DNA of 64,000 nucleotides from Metridium senile. Lineage: Eukaryota > Cnidaria > Anthozoa > Actiniaria > Metridiidae. Positions 12,140 through 23,637 of this stretch are shown here, in pieces. The first letter of the stretch is position 1; each line of letters opens with the position of its first letter. The stretch spans positions 4,376,975-4,440,974 of the forward strand of contig OX459109.1 in assembly GCA_949775045.1 (NCBI GenBank), given 5' to 3'. Position numbers and translations under genes: made by a program. Below the pieces are notes generated by a model. That model made no database searches and was not told the origin of the DNA. It was given only the letters and a program-made list of their open reading frames with translations.

Positions 12140-13813
12140 GATTCAACAGAGTATAGTACCATGTATGGTGAACCAGTTGAATACAAAGAGTTCCACAGTA
12201 TCGCTACACAGACGGATGATTATGGCTATAACAATGTCTGTACTTCTATATACATCAATACAGATCAACATCATGTTTCCAACATCTCAGAAACATTAAT
12301 TCAACCACAGTTAGGTGATTCAGTTGATAGTGAACATGAGTTAGATAATAAGAATGATCCAGATAATATCTTGGAAACTACAGATAAACAAGAGCAAATC
12401 TTAAATATCCATGAAATGAGCACAATATTGAGAGTTCCAGAGAAAATCATAATGGAGAAGAAACCAAAGGTTGACTCTACTGGTGGTAATAATTCTAAAA
12501 CAGGACAGTTCTATAATAGAGGAAGTTATCAGAAAAAGAAGGGGTTCTTGAAATGCTCTCATTGTTTAAAACAATTTAAATTCAAATCAACACTCACTGA
12601 CCATCTTAGAAAACATACCGTTGAGAAACCTTTTAAATGTTCTTATTGTAAGACAACGTTCGCTTGGCAAAATTCTTTAAAATATCATATTAGAACACAT
12701 ACTGGAGAGAAACCCTTTAAATGTTCTTATTGTCAGAAGACGTTTACACGGCAAGGAGGTTTAAACTTTCATCTTAAAACACATACTAGAGAGAAACCTG
12801 TTGAATGTTCTTGTTGTAAGAAGACGTTTACACAAACAGAAGCTTTAAAACGTCCTCTTACAACACATACTGGAGAGGAACCCTTTGAATGCAATCTTTG
12901 TAAGAAGAAGTTTACACGTCAAGATAATCTAAAATGTCATCTTAGAACACATACTGGAGAGAAACCTTTCGAATGTTCTTATTGTAAGAAGACGTTTGCA
13001 TTGCAAAATTATTTAAGATATCATATTAGAAAACACACGGGAGAAAACCCCTATGAATGTTCTTATTGTAAGAAGACGTTTACATGGAAGAGTTCTTTCA
13101 AACGTCATCTTAGAACACACACTGGAGAGAAACCTTTTGAATGTTCTAATTGTAAGAAGAAGTTTGCACTCCAAGCTCATTTAAATCGTCATATTAGAAA
13201 ACACACGGGCGAGAGACCCTTTGAATGTTCCCATTGCAAGAAGAAGTTTACACTGCAATTTAGTTTACAACGTCATCTTAGAATACATACTGGAGAGAAA
13301 CCCTTTGCATGCTCTTATTGTAAGAAGACTTTTGCCCAGCAAATTGATTGCAAACTTCATCTTAGAACACACACTGGAGAGAAACCCTTTGAATGTTCTT
13401 ATTGTAAGAAGACGTTCGCATGGCAAAAATCTTTAGAATATCATCTTAGAACACATACCGGGGAGAAACCCTTTGCATGCTCTTATTGTAAGAAGAAGTT
13501 TACGCTGCAAGGAAGTTTACAATATCATCTTAGAACACACACTGAAGAGAAACCCTTTGAATGTTCTTATTGTAAGAAAACGTTCGTATGGCAAAAATCT
13601 TTAGAATATCATCTTAGAACACACACTGGAGAGAAACTCTTTGAATGTTCTTATTGTAAGAAGAAGTTCGCATGGCAAAATGCTTTAAAATGTCATCTTA
13701 GAACACATACTAGAGAGAAACCCTTTGAATGTTCTTATTGCAAGAAGAAGTTTGCACATCAAAGTGCTATTGAGAATACCAAAACAATTGACACTAATTA
13801 TTTAACAAAATAA
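12140..13813 (+). CDS. C2H2 zinc-finger exon, copy 2 (open)
   Basis: Starts after tttcag, in frame with the WW exon (protein of about 591 residues). A linker almost identical to copy 1 is followed by fourteen C2H2 fingers and a partial fifteenth that reads into a divergent tail ending at taa (13811). Finger 4 ([16 protein letters not shown]) has Pro where the first zinc His should be and is probably dead. Fingers are reshuffled relative to copy 1: some are shared, while copy 1's TQTGS and RRQDN units are absent or fused. This fits unequal exchange among fingers. aataaa overlaps the stop codon. Likely nuclear and DNA-binding; the target is unknown. Confidence 0.88.
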   Translation, partial: DSTEYSTMYGEPVEYKEFHSIATQTDDYGYNNVCTSIYINTDQHHVSNISETLIQPQLGDSVDSEHELDNKNDPDNILETTDKQEQILNIHEMSTILRVPEKIIMEKKPKVDSTGGNNSKTGQFYNRGSYQKKKGFLKCSHCLKQFKFKSTLTDHLRKHTVEKPFKCSYCKTTFAWQNSLKYHIRTHTGEKPFKCSYCQKTFTRQGGLNFHLKTHTREKPVECSCCKKTFTQTEALKRPLTTHTGEEPFECNLCKKKFTRQDNLKCHLRTHTGEKPFECSYCKKTFALQNYLRYHIRKHTGENPYECSYCKKTFTWKSSFKRHLRTHTGEKPFECSNCKKKFALQAHLNRHIRKHTGERPFECSHCKKKFTLQFSLQRHLRIHTGEKPFACSYCKKTFAQQIDCKLHLRTHTGEKPFECSYCKKTFAWQKSLEYHLRTHTGEKPFACSYCKKKFTLQGSLQYHLRTHTEEKPFECSYCKKTFVWQKSLEYHLRTHTGEKLFECSYCKKKFAWQNALKCHLRTHTREKPFECSYCKKKFAHQSAIENTKTIDTNYLTK

Positions 13814-14050
13814 AGTGGGCAAAGCATTCTGGTACTAGTAGCATATGACGCTATAATGACATTGCAAATCTTTGTAGTTTCCAAGCCGAAATCATGCAGT
13901 ATAATTTTTGTATAGCTTGGTTATTATCATTTAATTAACAAAATAAAGTAGGCAAAGCATTCTGGTACTAGTAGCATATCACGCTATAATGCTATATATA
14001 TATATATATGCAAATCTTTGTTGTTTCCAAGGCGAAATCCCACCACCAGT
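13805..14050 (+). repeat. Tandem duplication of the 3' flank
   Basis: The block aaaataaagt-ggcaaagcat with its following ~100 bases (ggtactagtagcatat, gcaaatctttg, tttccaag) occurs twice, at about 13806 and 13942. A short TA run (13994-14008) lies in the second copy. It duplicates a possible poly(A) signal of zinc-finger copy 2. Confidence 0.75.
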
Positions 14051-14600
14051 GTTTTGATATAGGTTGGTTGTTTCTATTATTTGTACAACAGAAGGAAATT
14101 AAAGTAATGTCCGACAACAACTTAGCCGAGTATCCAATATTTACTCCATACAGTTTTTCAGCGCAAATCTTCTCCAACAGGCTTCTGTACTCTTGTTCTT
14201 CATTAGAATCGCATTAATTCACAAACTCATGTTGACACCCATAATTCCTTTCGGTCTCAGATCGATCATTTTAGATCTCTCATTATCAACGTTAATTAGA
14301 ATAGGTGCATACAGGTGTTATGTTGTTATACACGCAGGCTATGTCTTCTTTGTCTATAGCTTCATACATTATACTTGGCATTTTAAAGATATTTTCCTCA
14401 TTTATGATTAGACACTAAAAGAACGCAAGGATCCTCCAATGAATTTATCATCTGAAGATAACACGGTCAAAGAGTAAGAACATATCTATGAAATAAACAA
14501 TCTACGTATAACTTGGAGTCTTTTGTGTTTCTAGTGAATAGACTCTTTCACTTGGTTCTCTGCGCCATGTTGAAAGGTAGACGGGCTTTTGAATCGAAGC
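14051..14600. other. Intergenic, no gene seen
   Basis: Short frames only. I see no conserved motif. Confidence 0.4.
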
Positions 14601-14604
14601 AAGA

Positions 14605-14690
14605 CGAACGTGGACACTGCAATGAAAAAAGCTTATCCAAGCTTTCGGGCCTAACAGCCCATCATCAGGGTTACAGTGCAAAAACGGTTG
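14605..14690 (-). ncRNA. Hammerhead-like motif, 3' end of PLE
   Basis: On the minus strand ctgatga (14668-14662) is followed by a gggc/gccc stem with a six-base loop, then gaaa (14646-14643), then gctt-ggat-aagc that can form stem III. Outer pairing cactg/cagtg could close stem I across an internal bulge. Penelope-like elements are known to carry hammerhead motifs, and this one lies just past the decayed GIY-YIG region. Stem I is imperfect, so self-cleavage is uncertain. Confidence 0.5.
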
Positions 14691-14929
14691 AAAAACACGA
14701 ATACAAACAATACGCGCGCTTTAAAGCGCGCGCTATTCTACGATTGAATCTAATACGTTCTTATGTGAACGAAAAACTGATAACCTCATTACAAAAGAGC
14801 TAAATAGTTAGTTGGAAGTTTTCGTCCACTGTCTCTATTAAAAATTGATTTTTTTATTAGAAGCGATGTAACATGCTTCTGCCCACTTTCTCTGGTGCCA
14901 CCTGCCTTCTGATTTTAAAACTGTAGCGT

Positions 14930-15560
14930 CAAACCATGTAATGCCATGGCATGGCCCGATGAGTGCGCATGGTCTGCCAACGCTGACAGTTCTGTTTTGG
15001 AACGTCGCACACAAGTTTGATGTTCTTTTAGCCGTGTTCCCATGGCACGCTTCGTCTTTCCTATGTATACAGTATCACACTCACCACACGGATAGAATAT
15101 ATTACTCCTGTCTTCTTTTCCTTAGGAACTCGATCTTTAACGCTAGACAGGAGTTTCCATAATGTGGTGTGCGGTCGTACCCATGTCCTTATATTAGAGC
15201 GGTTTTCGTATGACTGTCGGCCGGTGAAACGGACGTGCAGTGCCGTGACTGCGTCACTGCCGTGGTTTCTATAAAAACCTTCGAATTTTCTGCCGTATCC
15301 GTGCCGTGCGGTGACTGTGCCTTTTTCACAGTCATACGAAAACCGCTCTATGTGACTGTAACACACGCTTCACTCTCTCCGTAACACCATGTACAAAAGG
15401 CAAGGTTGCAAAGCCTTTGATGTTGTCGTTTGAATCAATGACAGGGTCTCTACTTGATGGTTTGTTGTTGTTTTTGATAAACCGACGTGGATAACCATTG
15501 GATAGAAGCGCCCTTTCAATTAATGTGCTGCCGTTCCTTGACTTTAGTATCATCTGTGGT
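14930..15560 (-). pseudogene. PLE linker and GIY-YIG region, decayed
   Basis: Minus-strand frames at 15061-15366 and 15332-15553, and codons down to about 14940, continue the Penelope-like protein after the reverse transcriptase. They include a linker with NGYPRRFI and a stretch VPKEKKTGVIYSI entering the GIY-YIG nuclease fold. A MITE at 15197-15348 splits it and several frame changes occur. It is not expected to make protein. Confidence 0.65.
15197..15348. mobile_element. GAGCGGTTTTCGTATGACTG MITE in the PLE
   Basis: Perfect inverted ends (gagcggttttcgtatgactg and its complement) flanked by TA on both sides, 152 bases, no coding. It interrupts the open frame of the Penelope-like element, so it inserted later. 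Confidence 0.85.
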
Positions 15561-15641
15561 GAGCAGATTTTCAGCTCTATGGTATAACGTTTTAATCACA
15601 GCTGCCTTGTGTTGCGGATCGTGATGACTGGTGAAGTGTAA

Positions 15642-16352
15642 TTACTTATCAGTGTGGGTTTTCTTGCGGTAAATAGAGACTTTAATAGAGCCGTCATGGA
15701 GAATCGTGTTTAGTGTATCGAGGAATGGCAACCCATCAGGTGAGTACCGTTCTAAAGGGAACTTGATCTTATCGTTTTGTGCATTGAGATGTCGATGAAA
15801 CGTGTCTATGTGATCTTTCTTAATGACGCATGCTGTATCGTCAACGTAGCGCATGTACACTCTAGGAGGAAAGACGAAGGTTTGTAGAGCTTTCTCTTCC
15901 ACGACTTCCATCACCAGATTGGCGACAACAACAGAAACTGGCGACCCCATTGCTGTACCATGCACCTGCTTGTAAAATGTGTTCTTAAAAGAAAATTCAG
16001 TAGTGTTCAAGCAAAATGACAATAGTAAAGAAACGTCCTTAGATGTTAATAGTGTTCGTTCATTTAGAGAATCATCAAGGTCAAGTCTGGCCTTAGCAGC
16101 GTCTACAGCGATGTGTGTAGGTAGAGATGTAAATAATGCAACTATGTCAAACGATACAAGTTCCTCGTTATCAACATTTAACACTAACCTCTGTGCGACA
16201 TCCGTCCAATCCCTAGTGTTACGAAGGCGATGTTGACGATTGTTGCCGACCACAGGAGCAAGAATTGACACGAGGTACTTCGACAGTTGGTACGTAGGCG
16301 ATCCAACATAGCTGACAATGGGAGGTTTTATGGAATCTTTTTTTGACGTCAC
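15642..16352 (-). pseudogene. Penelope-like reverse transcriptase fragment
   Basis: The 236-residue frame holds PLE reverse-transcriptase blocks: SYVGSPTYQLSKYL near the start, SFDIVALFTSLP with the first catalytic Asp (about residue 68), HGTAMGSPVSVVVANL, and the YVDD box (RYVDDT) with the catalytic Asp pair, then SPDGLPFLDT. It stops at HTDK where related proteins continue. The next in-frame residues still look like PLE, so the stop is a mutation. The fingers block just upstream is separated by an insertion of about 700 bases (see 16330-17035). A retroelement relic. Confidence 0.85.
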
Positions 16353-17035
16353 ACACTGGCCTAGGCTCGAGTCTGGCCGTCAAACTGGCCGCCTTGCACT
16401 TGTTCGCATCGATGCCAACTTTATCATGTTTTGATGAAAAAAATTGCCTAAAACGTTGTTGTGATTCTCAAAAATCAGAAACAGTGGAAAAACAAAAGCA
16501 CAATCTGTCACTTGAGGACATTTTATGCTACTTACGGAAAAAGAAAGAAAAATATCAACACACCATCTTCGTGAAATGAATTAGCAATGGAGAAAAAATC
16601 TTCACAAATCATAACAAAATGCCCTCGGATTTTCACCGGCCATCCAAAGCAGTTAGGTAATATACATAAGTCAAATTCAAGAAGTTAATTTTGTTTGTAA
16701 AGTGAAGTAAATGTTTTTAAATTTACACGAATGTGTCTTGTACGACTGAATTTCAATATGGCGAACGTGACAAAAAGGACTTGTAGGCTTCGTGACAGAC
16801 TCAAAAATTGTGTAAAAACTCAGTTTTATAATTGAGATATCAATAAATTTATTTGGAAAATAAAGTAAAATACCTAAAACTTGCTATCTTGATGTTCAAA
16901 ATTTCACTTAATACGAAAAAGACTAAATAATTCTGCACTTTTTACACTTTGCCGATAGTTTCATAAAAACTTTGACGGCCAGCATCGGCCAGCTTGTGTA
17001 CACGCCACCAAAATACGTCACAAAAAAATCTCCCA
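16330..17035. mobile_element. Inverted-repeat insertion splitting the PLE
   Basis: The PLE coding sequence upstream (minus strand ...RTPMRP at about 17040) and downstream (IVSYVGSP at about 16325) would normally be adjacent. Between them lie about 700 bases whose ends are inverted relatives: caatgggagg-tttt..gacgtcac..tggccgtcaaa on one side and the complement of the same motifs at 16972-17035. I infer a DNA element with terminal inverted repeats starting near aatgggag. No known ORF. Confidence 0.6.
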
Positions 17036-17115
17036 TTGGTCTCATAGGCGTTCGTTCGTTTCGAATCTTAGGGATACCATACAACTTTGGTGTTATACCA
17101 TTTGTTACCATTATG
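17010..17115 (-). pseudogene. PLE fingers block (TPKLYGIPKI)
   Basis: Minus-strand codons give ITPKLYGIPKIRNERTPMRP, the conserved PLE motif preceding the reverse-transcriptase palm. It is cut from the rest by the insertion at 16330-17035, and the element is truncated upstream by an ATT array. Confidence 0.75.
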
Positions 17116-17134
17116 TTCTTATATGTCTTATATG

Positions 17135-17458
<324 letters not shown>

Positions 17459-17459
<1 letters not shown>

Positions 17460-18112
17460 ATACAATAGCTTTTAATTAAGCACTTTTGCAGACATAGACT
17501 TTTATTTAGTACCATAAGTTTGCAATACAGTTTATAACTTGATAATATGAAAGAAAGAAGAAGTGAAATTGTGTTTAGCAGTATAAGTAACAACTGAATT
17601 ATTCGGTACAAGCTATCTATGATGACACTATAGGTTAACCGAACAGATTAATATGATGAGATAACATCATGAACACGGATCAAAGTGAATAGGTAATTGA
17701 TTTATAATAAATCATATATGATAAAATAGACTCACTGGATTAAAGTAAGATTTAAAAGAAATAGGTAAATTATCTGAATAGAAATAGTGCATAAATATTG
17801 CAGTTTGGAATCTAACAAAATATTGATATGGCATCCCAACTCCCAAATCAGAGGAGCTAAGGAAGAGCCAAAATTAAAGTCTAGTTTTTTTTTTCACAAC
17901 GATTTTGACATAAGCGGCAAAAGACCAGTTTGGTATTATCTAGCACCGCTGTACTATTTGACAAAAGGCGCATTTGCACAGGGGTAGCCTCATTTCAGAG
18001 TAATTTCAAATGTGTTTTCTATTAAGCGATAACATTTGTTGTGCTTTACATTGGATTTGTGAATGTTTTGATAATAAATTGAGGCTTAGGCTTTATAAAT
18101 GTTGTTTTGTTA
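17459..18112. other. Intergenic, no gene seen
   Basis: AT-rich. The frame at 17787-17987 has no recognisable domain. Confidence 0.4.
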
Positions 18113-18319
18113 CAGTGCTGCTAATTCCACCGGGGCCACCCCGAGTTTATTAGCCAATCACGTTTGAGCTTAAGAACCAGACATAGACAATCCGTCAAGT
18201 CAATTTGCGCCTATAATTTGATTGGCTGATAAGGAGACAAAGTAGATATCTTATGTTCTTAAGCTCAAACGTGATTGGCTAATAAACTCGAGGTGGCCCC
18301 GGTTGAATTAGCAGCACTG
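18113..18319. mobile_element. MITE with 66-base inverted repeats
   Basis: Ends cagtgctgctaattc... and its complement match over about 66 bases with two or three differences, and TA flanks both sides. It sits 25 bases beyond the stop codon of the kinase-like gene, so it may lie in that gene's 3' untranslated region. Each arm contains ccaat. Confidence 0.85.
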
Positions 18320-18344
18320 TAAATAGTAGAGTAGTGATAGATAT

Positions 18345-18971
18345 TCAAGAGCTTTTCCAGCTGTCCAATATATCAGTTTTTGGAATGAATTGCAGTTTTT
18401 CCAACGCTTCCCAGCCTCCTTTCTGTGATAGAAGCACATAATCATTATCTGGAATCAAGATGTGCTCATACGCCCCCATAACCAACGACAATGCTATTCG
18501 CGCTTGCGCAGAGATTAACACGATCTCCATTTCTTTCCTTGTCAGCGTAAACACTGATTGGTAGCCTGCCATCACGTGACTGGATGCTTGGATGATGTCA
18601 TATTTTTTCTTGCTCGCGTCTGTGAAAAGGTAACCAATAGCAACCCCCAAATCTACCAACCGATGGAAGTATTCCATGTCATTGAAATCAATAATACCGA
18701 CAACATCCATTCCACCCTTAGCGTTTTTTCTGGTAATTACATTTTGGCAATTTAAGTCAGCATGAATAAGCTGGAATTCTTTTGAATCTAATTTATCGAG
18801 AACGTCAATTTGGTAGTGTTCAGCGATTTGGTTGACTAGGGTTTGTCGATTAGGGCATTTCACTGCATAGACGTGGAGTTTAATGGATTGAGGGATGTTT
18901 ATGTTTTGCCATGCCCAGTTGGGTGGCTTCAAGGACGCACTCGCTACAAATTGGTTAGCCATGCTGTATTT
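18345..18971 (-). CDS. HYKK: Hydroxylysine kinase-like, exon 2
   Basis: Begins after a cctag acceptor (exon edge 18971) and continues phase 0 from the exon ending at 23014; it gives residues 209-416 and the stop. This is the C-lobe of an aminoglycoside-phosphotransferase fold. IHADLN at about 277-282 supplies the catalytic-loop Asp (HGDLN in vertebrate HYKK, so Gly is Ala here). IDFND at about 302-306 is the metal-binding motif. HVMAGYQS and a SLVMGAY helix match the family tail. HYKK phosphorylates 5-hydroxylysine with GTP in lysine/collagen breakdown; the same reaction is inferred here. Confidence 0.85.
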   Translation of the reverse strand, partial: KYSMANQFVASASLKPPNWAWQNINIPQSIKLHVYAVKCPNRQTLVNQIAEHYQIDVLDKLDSKEFQLIHADLNCQNVITRKNAKGGMDVVGIIDFNDMEYFHRLVDLGVAIGYLFTDASKKKYDIIQASSHVMAGYQSVFTLTRKEMEIVLISAQARIALSLVMGAYEHILIPDNDYVLLSQKGGWEALEKLQFIPKTDILDSWKSS

Positions 18972-19680
18972 CTAGGAATAAACAAAAAATGGAATGAGAA
19001 AAAAACGAATCAAAGAAAGAGATACAGTTTTGATACAGTTTTGAGATTAACATACCGAGCATTTTTTTAAATATTTTATTAAATTGAACTTTCATCATTC
19101 TCTCATACATATTTAACGATATTAAAACAATAGGTTTTGCTCATTAGCATTACATTAAGCACATATGGGATGCGACGTTTGAACTGGTCGTCAATTTATC
19201 CCGGGCGATGTATGATACCTTCCTGCGATACAATTTTATCACGTCAGCGGTAGTACAATGTAGTGTCTCATGAAGCTGTACACTTTACACTTTAACACTT
19301 TAGAGTGCAAACAATATAACCGTGAAACATTATTGCTCAATTTTGCTCAATTTTACTAAATTAGTCTATTGTACTATTTTGTACAAATTAGTAATTAGTA
19401 AATATAGTGTGCACGTGCAATCACTGAACCGCGATTAAAGTTAGCGCCAAATTGCGCATTAATTGCATTAATTGCGCATTGTTTGGAGCTAATTAAAGCA
19501 TTAATTTTTAGAATGCAGCAGTTTGACCTAGTCTAAATATCGCGCGTGGAAATAGTTTCAAGATCCATTACAGAAGCGAATGGAGGTCATTCTAACGTTT
19601 ATTGACGTTTAAAGCTGGTCAGAGTACGTATTTATAATGTGAACTACATGCAATAGAGTAAGTAACACTTATTCTTTAGT

Positions 19681-21340
19681 GTGCCTTGATTTTACAATAG
19701 CGCAAAGGAATGAAGACTCGAAAACAATTTCACTTGTGTATTGTGGTTATTTAGCTCTAGATGTGTCATGTGCCTTGATTTTACAATAGCGCAAAGGAAT
19801 GAAGACTCGAAAACAATTTCACTTGTGTATTGTGGTTATTTAGCTCTAGATGTGTCATGTGCCTTGATTTTACAATAGCGCAAAGGAATGAAGACTCGAA
19901 AACAATTTCACTTGTGTATTGTGGTTATTTAGCTCTAGATGTGTCATGTGCCTTGATTTTACAATAGCGCAAAGGAATGAAGACTCGAAAACAATTTCAC
20001 TTGTGTATTGTGGTTATTTAGCTCTAGATGTGTCATGTGCCTTGATTTTACAATAGCGCAAAGGAATGAAGACTCGAAAACAATTTCACTTGTGTATTGT
20101 GGTTATTTAGCTCTAGATGTGTCATGTGCCTTGATTTTACAATAGCGCAAAGGAATGAAGACTCGAAAACAATTTCACTTGTGTATTGTGGTTATTTAGC
20201 TCTAGATGTGTCATGTGCCTTGATTTTACAATAGCGCAAAGGAATGAAGACTCGAAAACAATTTCACTTGTGTATTGTGGTTATTTAGCTCTAGATGTGT
20301 CATGTGCCTTGATTTTACAATAGCGCAAAGGAATGAAGACTCGAAAACAATTTCACTTGTGTATTGTGGTTATTTAGCTCTAGATGTGTCATGTGCCTTG
20401 ATTTTACAATAGCGCAAAGGAATGAAGACTCGAAAACAATTTCACTTGTGTATTGTGGTTATTTAGCTCTAGATGTGTCATGTGCCTTGATTTTACAATA
20501 GCGCAAAGGAATGAAGACTCGAAAACAATTTCACTTGTGTATTGTGGTTATTTAGCTCTAGATGTGTCATGTGCCTTGATTTTACAATAGCGCAAAGGAA
20601 TGAAGACTCGAAAACAATTTCACTTGTGTATTGTGGTTATTTAGCTCTAGATGTGTCATGTGCCTTGATTTTACAATAGCGCAAAGGAATGAAGACTCGA
20701 AAACAATTTCACTTGTGTATTGTGGTTATTTAGCTCTAGATGTGTCATGTGCCTTGATTTTACAATAGCGCAAAGGAATGAAGACTCGAAAACAATTTCA
20801 CTTGTGTATTGTGGTTATTTAGCTCTAGATGTGTCATGTGTCTTGATTTTGCAATAGCGCAAAGGAATGAAGACTCGAAAACAATTTCACTTGTGTATTG
20901 TGGTTATTTAGCTCTAGATGTGTCATGTGTCTTGATTTTGCAATAGCGCAAAGGAATGAAGACTCGAAAACAATTTCACTTGTGTATTGTGGTTATTTAG
21001 CTCTAGATGTGTCATGTGTCTTGATTTTGCAGCAGCGCCGGCGAAGGAAAATGGACTCGTAAACCATTTCACTTATGTATATTGTGGTTATTTTAGCTCT
21101 AGATGTGTCATGTGTCTTGATTTTGCAGCAGCGCCGGCCGGAAGGAAAATGAACTCGTAAACAATTTCACTTGTGTATTGTGGTTATTTTAGCTCTAGAT
21201 GTGTCATGTGTCTTGATTTTGCCGCAGCGCAAACCAATAAAGACTCAAAAACGATTTTACTTGCATATTGTAGTTATTTTAGCTTTAGTTGTGTCTTGAT
21301 TTTGCTGCAGCGCAAACGAATAGACTTAAAAACAGTTTTA
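19681..21340 (-). repeat. 89-bp minisatellite in intron
   Basis: Unit starts at gtgccttgatttta and recurs every 89 bases from 19681. Thirteen units look identical or nearly so, two (from about 20838) carry the same gtgtcttgattttgc variant, and three or four at the right end are increasingly diverged with indels (to about 21340). The identical block beside a decaying edge fits recent amplification from the left. Confidence 0.95.
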
Positions 21341-22595
21341 CTTGCATATTGTGCGCTAGGACACTTGGCTGATTGCACTTGCACACTAAATTTAGTCTAT
21401 TCACGCTTCGACTATTTTTCACTAATTTCCACTAAATTTTGACTAATTCACGGTTATATTGTTTGCACTCTAACACTTTAACCAATAAAAAGTGAAGATT
21501 TTATTTGTAATTTGCACAGTACGGACAGTAATTTGCACTGTTCACTTTTCTGCACTGTGTAACACTTGAACTGCACTGCTAGTTCAAGTTCATCAAATTC
21601 GAGTAATTCAAAAAACTTATCGACTTAAAAATTATCGCCTTTTTTAACTTTAACTTTTTAAAAAAAAATCAATCCATAATCCTTTCAATATTCATAAACG
21701 ATTTGAAGTAAATTTGGCTAAAACGTTTCCTTATTTCTGGATTAATGAATTATGACTAAGATTTAACATTAAAGAACGCTCTAGACTCTACAAAAATTTA
21801 GATTTACATGTACAACTAAAAACTTAAAGTGAACTTCCTAGTCTAATCAAGCAAAATCTAAACAATGACCTCAGCGAACATTGGTCTATAATTTTCATTT
21901 GTTCAGCGTTTTTGTTCAAGTATGTCTCGAAGACTCGCCACTCGGTAAATATTCATTGATAACCACTTCGCCTTTGGCAAATAATTGCTAATTATTAAGG
22001 GTTTTTAGAGCAGGGATATGGATTATTGACCCAAAAGTTTAAGAATTATGGATTATTTTTGCAGCATTTAGGACCAATTGAGGATTTAGGATTACTCGTT
22101 TGTAATTTATTTTAACCCTAACAGGGCCTCCCTAGTGGATAAAAACCCTACAAATTCTATTGACAGGAAAGCGCTTATCGACCTTATCCAATGGATAAAC
22201 TTATTCAGCCTTCTTACGACCGGCCACCAGATGTGTTTTTTTTTTTTCATGTGACAACAACTGTTGTGTGACGCGAGTCGCGTGACTTATGTTGTGTGAC
22301 GCGCGTTCAGTAATGAAACATGTTTCAGTTGTGTACATTACGAAATCCGTATGTTATCAAAGCGTGTAAGCCCTCGTGCTTCAAAATTTATATTAATAAA
22401 TCTACGTTAGAGCGATCAACTAGTATTAGTCGTGTAACACAACATTCTTGTAATAAGGTATAGCTCAGAGTTCTTTGTGATTAAATAAAATCAACACTGA
22501 TTTTTTATGCTGAAATACTTCGTCAAATTATTCAAGCTTCAACCTTCTACCCTAGAAACTAGAGAGTTTCTTGATCTAGTATTTGTATTTATCAT
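21341..22595. other. Intronic AT-rich DNA
   Basis: No gene seen. Short frames only. Confidence 0.4.
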
Positions 22596-22812
22596 TTGTA
22601 CGTTTGTGTTTGTTATACTCAAAAGAAAATCATTCTCTTTGCACACAAACCGTCAGATTTACAAACGCTAAAGCAAGTATTAAAAACCTCTGCTACCCAG
22701 GTCAGCAGTGATATTTTCATTCATTCACAAAAAAACGAAAGCGCTATCACAGCGATCGTAGCGATCATATGGGAATCAGGCTTTAGAATATTAGAATGTG
22801 ATGAAAATGGAA

Positions 22813-22995
22813 ACTAGCGAGTAAACTAGTATAGGCTGCGTCGGTGTTTGATATAAACGATAGGTAATATAATGAAATTTGTAACACCGTCAAAAACTCT
22901 CTTTTACTCCGACGAAAGGCTAAAGCTCGAAATGTCAGTAAAGTTAAGTCAACATTTCTTACGGTGTTATAAATTTCATTATATTACCTATAGAA
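22813..22995. repeat. Inverted repeat, dispersed family
   Basis: The arms ataggtaatataatgaaattt and its complement enclose ctccgacgaaaggctaaag. The left half (gcgagtaaactagtataggc through the arm) recurs at 35545, 40863 and 46860 in the GPCR units. It is probably the tail of a retroelement or a foldback element. Confidence 0.65.
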
Positions 22996-23013
22996 TGTAA
23001 TGAAGATTATTAC

Positions 23014-23637
23014 CTTAAGTAGCTCTTGTAATCGAGCAATATTCGTGCCAAAATCCATCAGCAATTCTTTCTCCCATTCCATATCGCATAAAAGGTCTCC
23101 TTCGATGAACTTCAGCAACTGCACAATGCATGAATCAACGTCGTTACTCTTCTCATGTGAAACAACTTCGAAGAAGTCTACAGATTCATCTGCAGGTGAA
23201 ACAGAACCAACGGTAGAAGAGCTTCTAGCTTTCTCAGCGCCATTGTCGTCACTTTTAAGCGAAGATTTGAAGCGACAGACAACATATTTTTTGCCATAGA
23301 TCGATGTTTGGGGAACAGGGCACTGGATAAGACTGGTGTTTACGAGTGGAAGTAAATCCGACTGAATTTCTTGAGAATCGTTAAATCTTGAAACAAAAGA
23401 GTTAAACACTTTCAATACAAAGTATTCTTCTTCAGCATTGCAATCTCTTTGCAGTTTGCCCTTGAGTAAAAAATTCCTGTCGTCGTAGCTATCGAGCTCT
23501 TTTGTCGCTTGCTTATCTATCACCTCTAAACCGAAGAGCCTTTTAGCCAACTCAATGCTTTGAACTCTACTGACACAAGGTTGCTCCATACGATGATCGC
23601 TGTTCAATCCGCTCCCGACAGAAGTTGAATTCGACAT
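23014..23637 (-). CDS. HYKK: Hydroxylysine kinase-like, exon 1
   Basis: ATG at 23637 opens 208 codons ending at a gtaata donor, phase 0. The motif DSYDDRNFLLKGK (residues 49-61) is the family's nucleotide-loop signature. FVLKVFN about 15 residues later holds the ATP/GTP-lobe Lys. LLPLVNTS and CPVPQTS follow as in HYKK. A Ser/Asp-rich insertion of about 45 residues (around 125-170) makes the predicted protein (416 residues) longer than vertebrate HYKK (about 370). Exon 2 lies 4 kb away at 18345-18971. Confidence 0.85.

Larger units (their letters stand above)
18972..23013 (-). other. 4-kb intron of the kinase-like gene
   Basis: Bounded on the minus strand by gtaata after 23014 and cctag before 18971. 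It contains the 89-bp minisatellite and an inverted repeat near 22850-22993, otherwise AT-rich sequence. I found no further exon, and the two exons together already match the length and order of the family. Confidence 0.7.

Noticed and set aside
19681..21340. Regular direct repeats resembling a CRISPR array
   Set aside because: The whole 89-base unit repeats with no variable spacers, and the setting is a eukaryotic intron.
22910..22960. Hammerhead-like text gacgaaaggctaaagctcgaaa
   Set aside because: The core is ccgacga rather than ctgatga and the stem is too short to support the motif.
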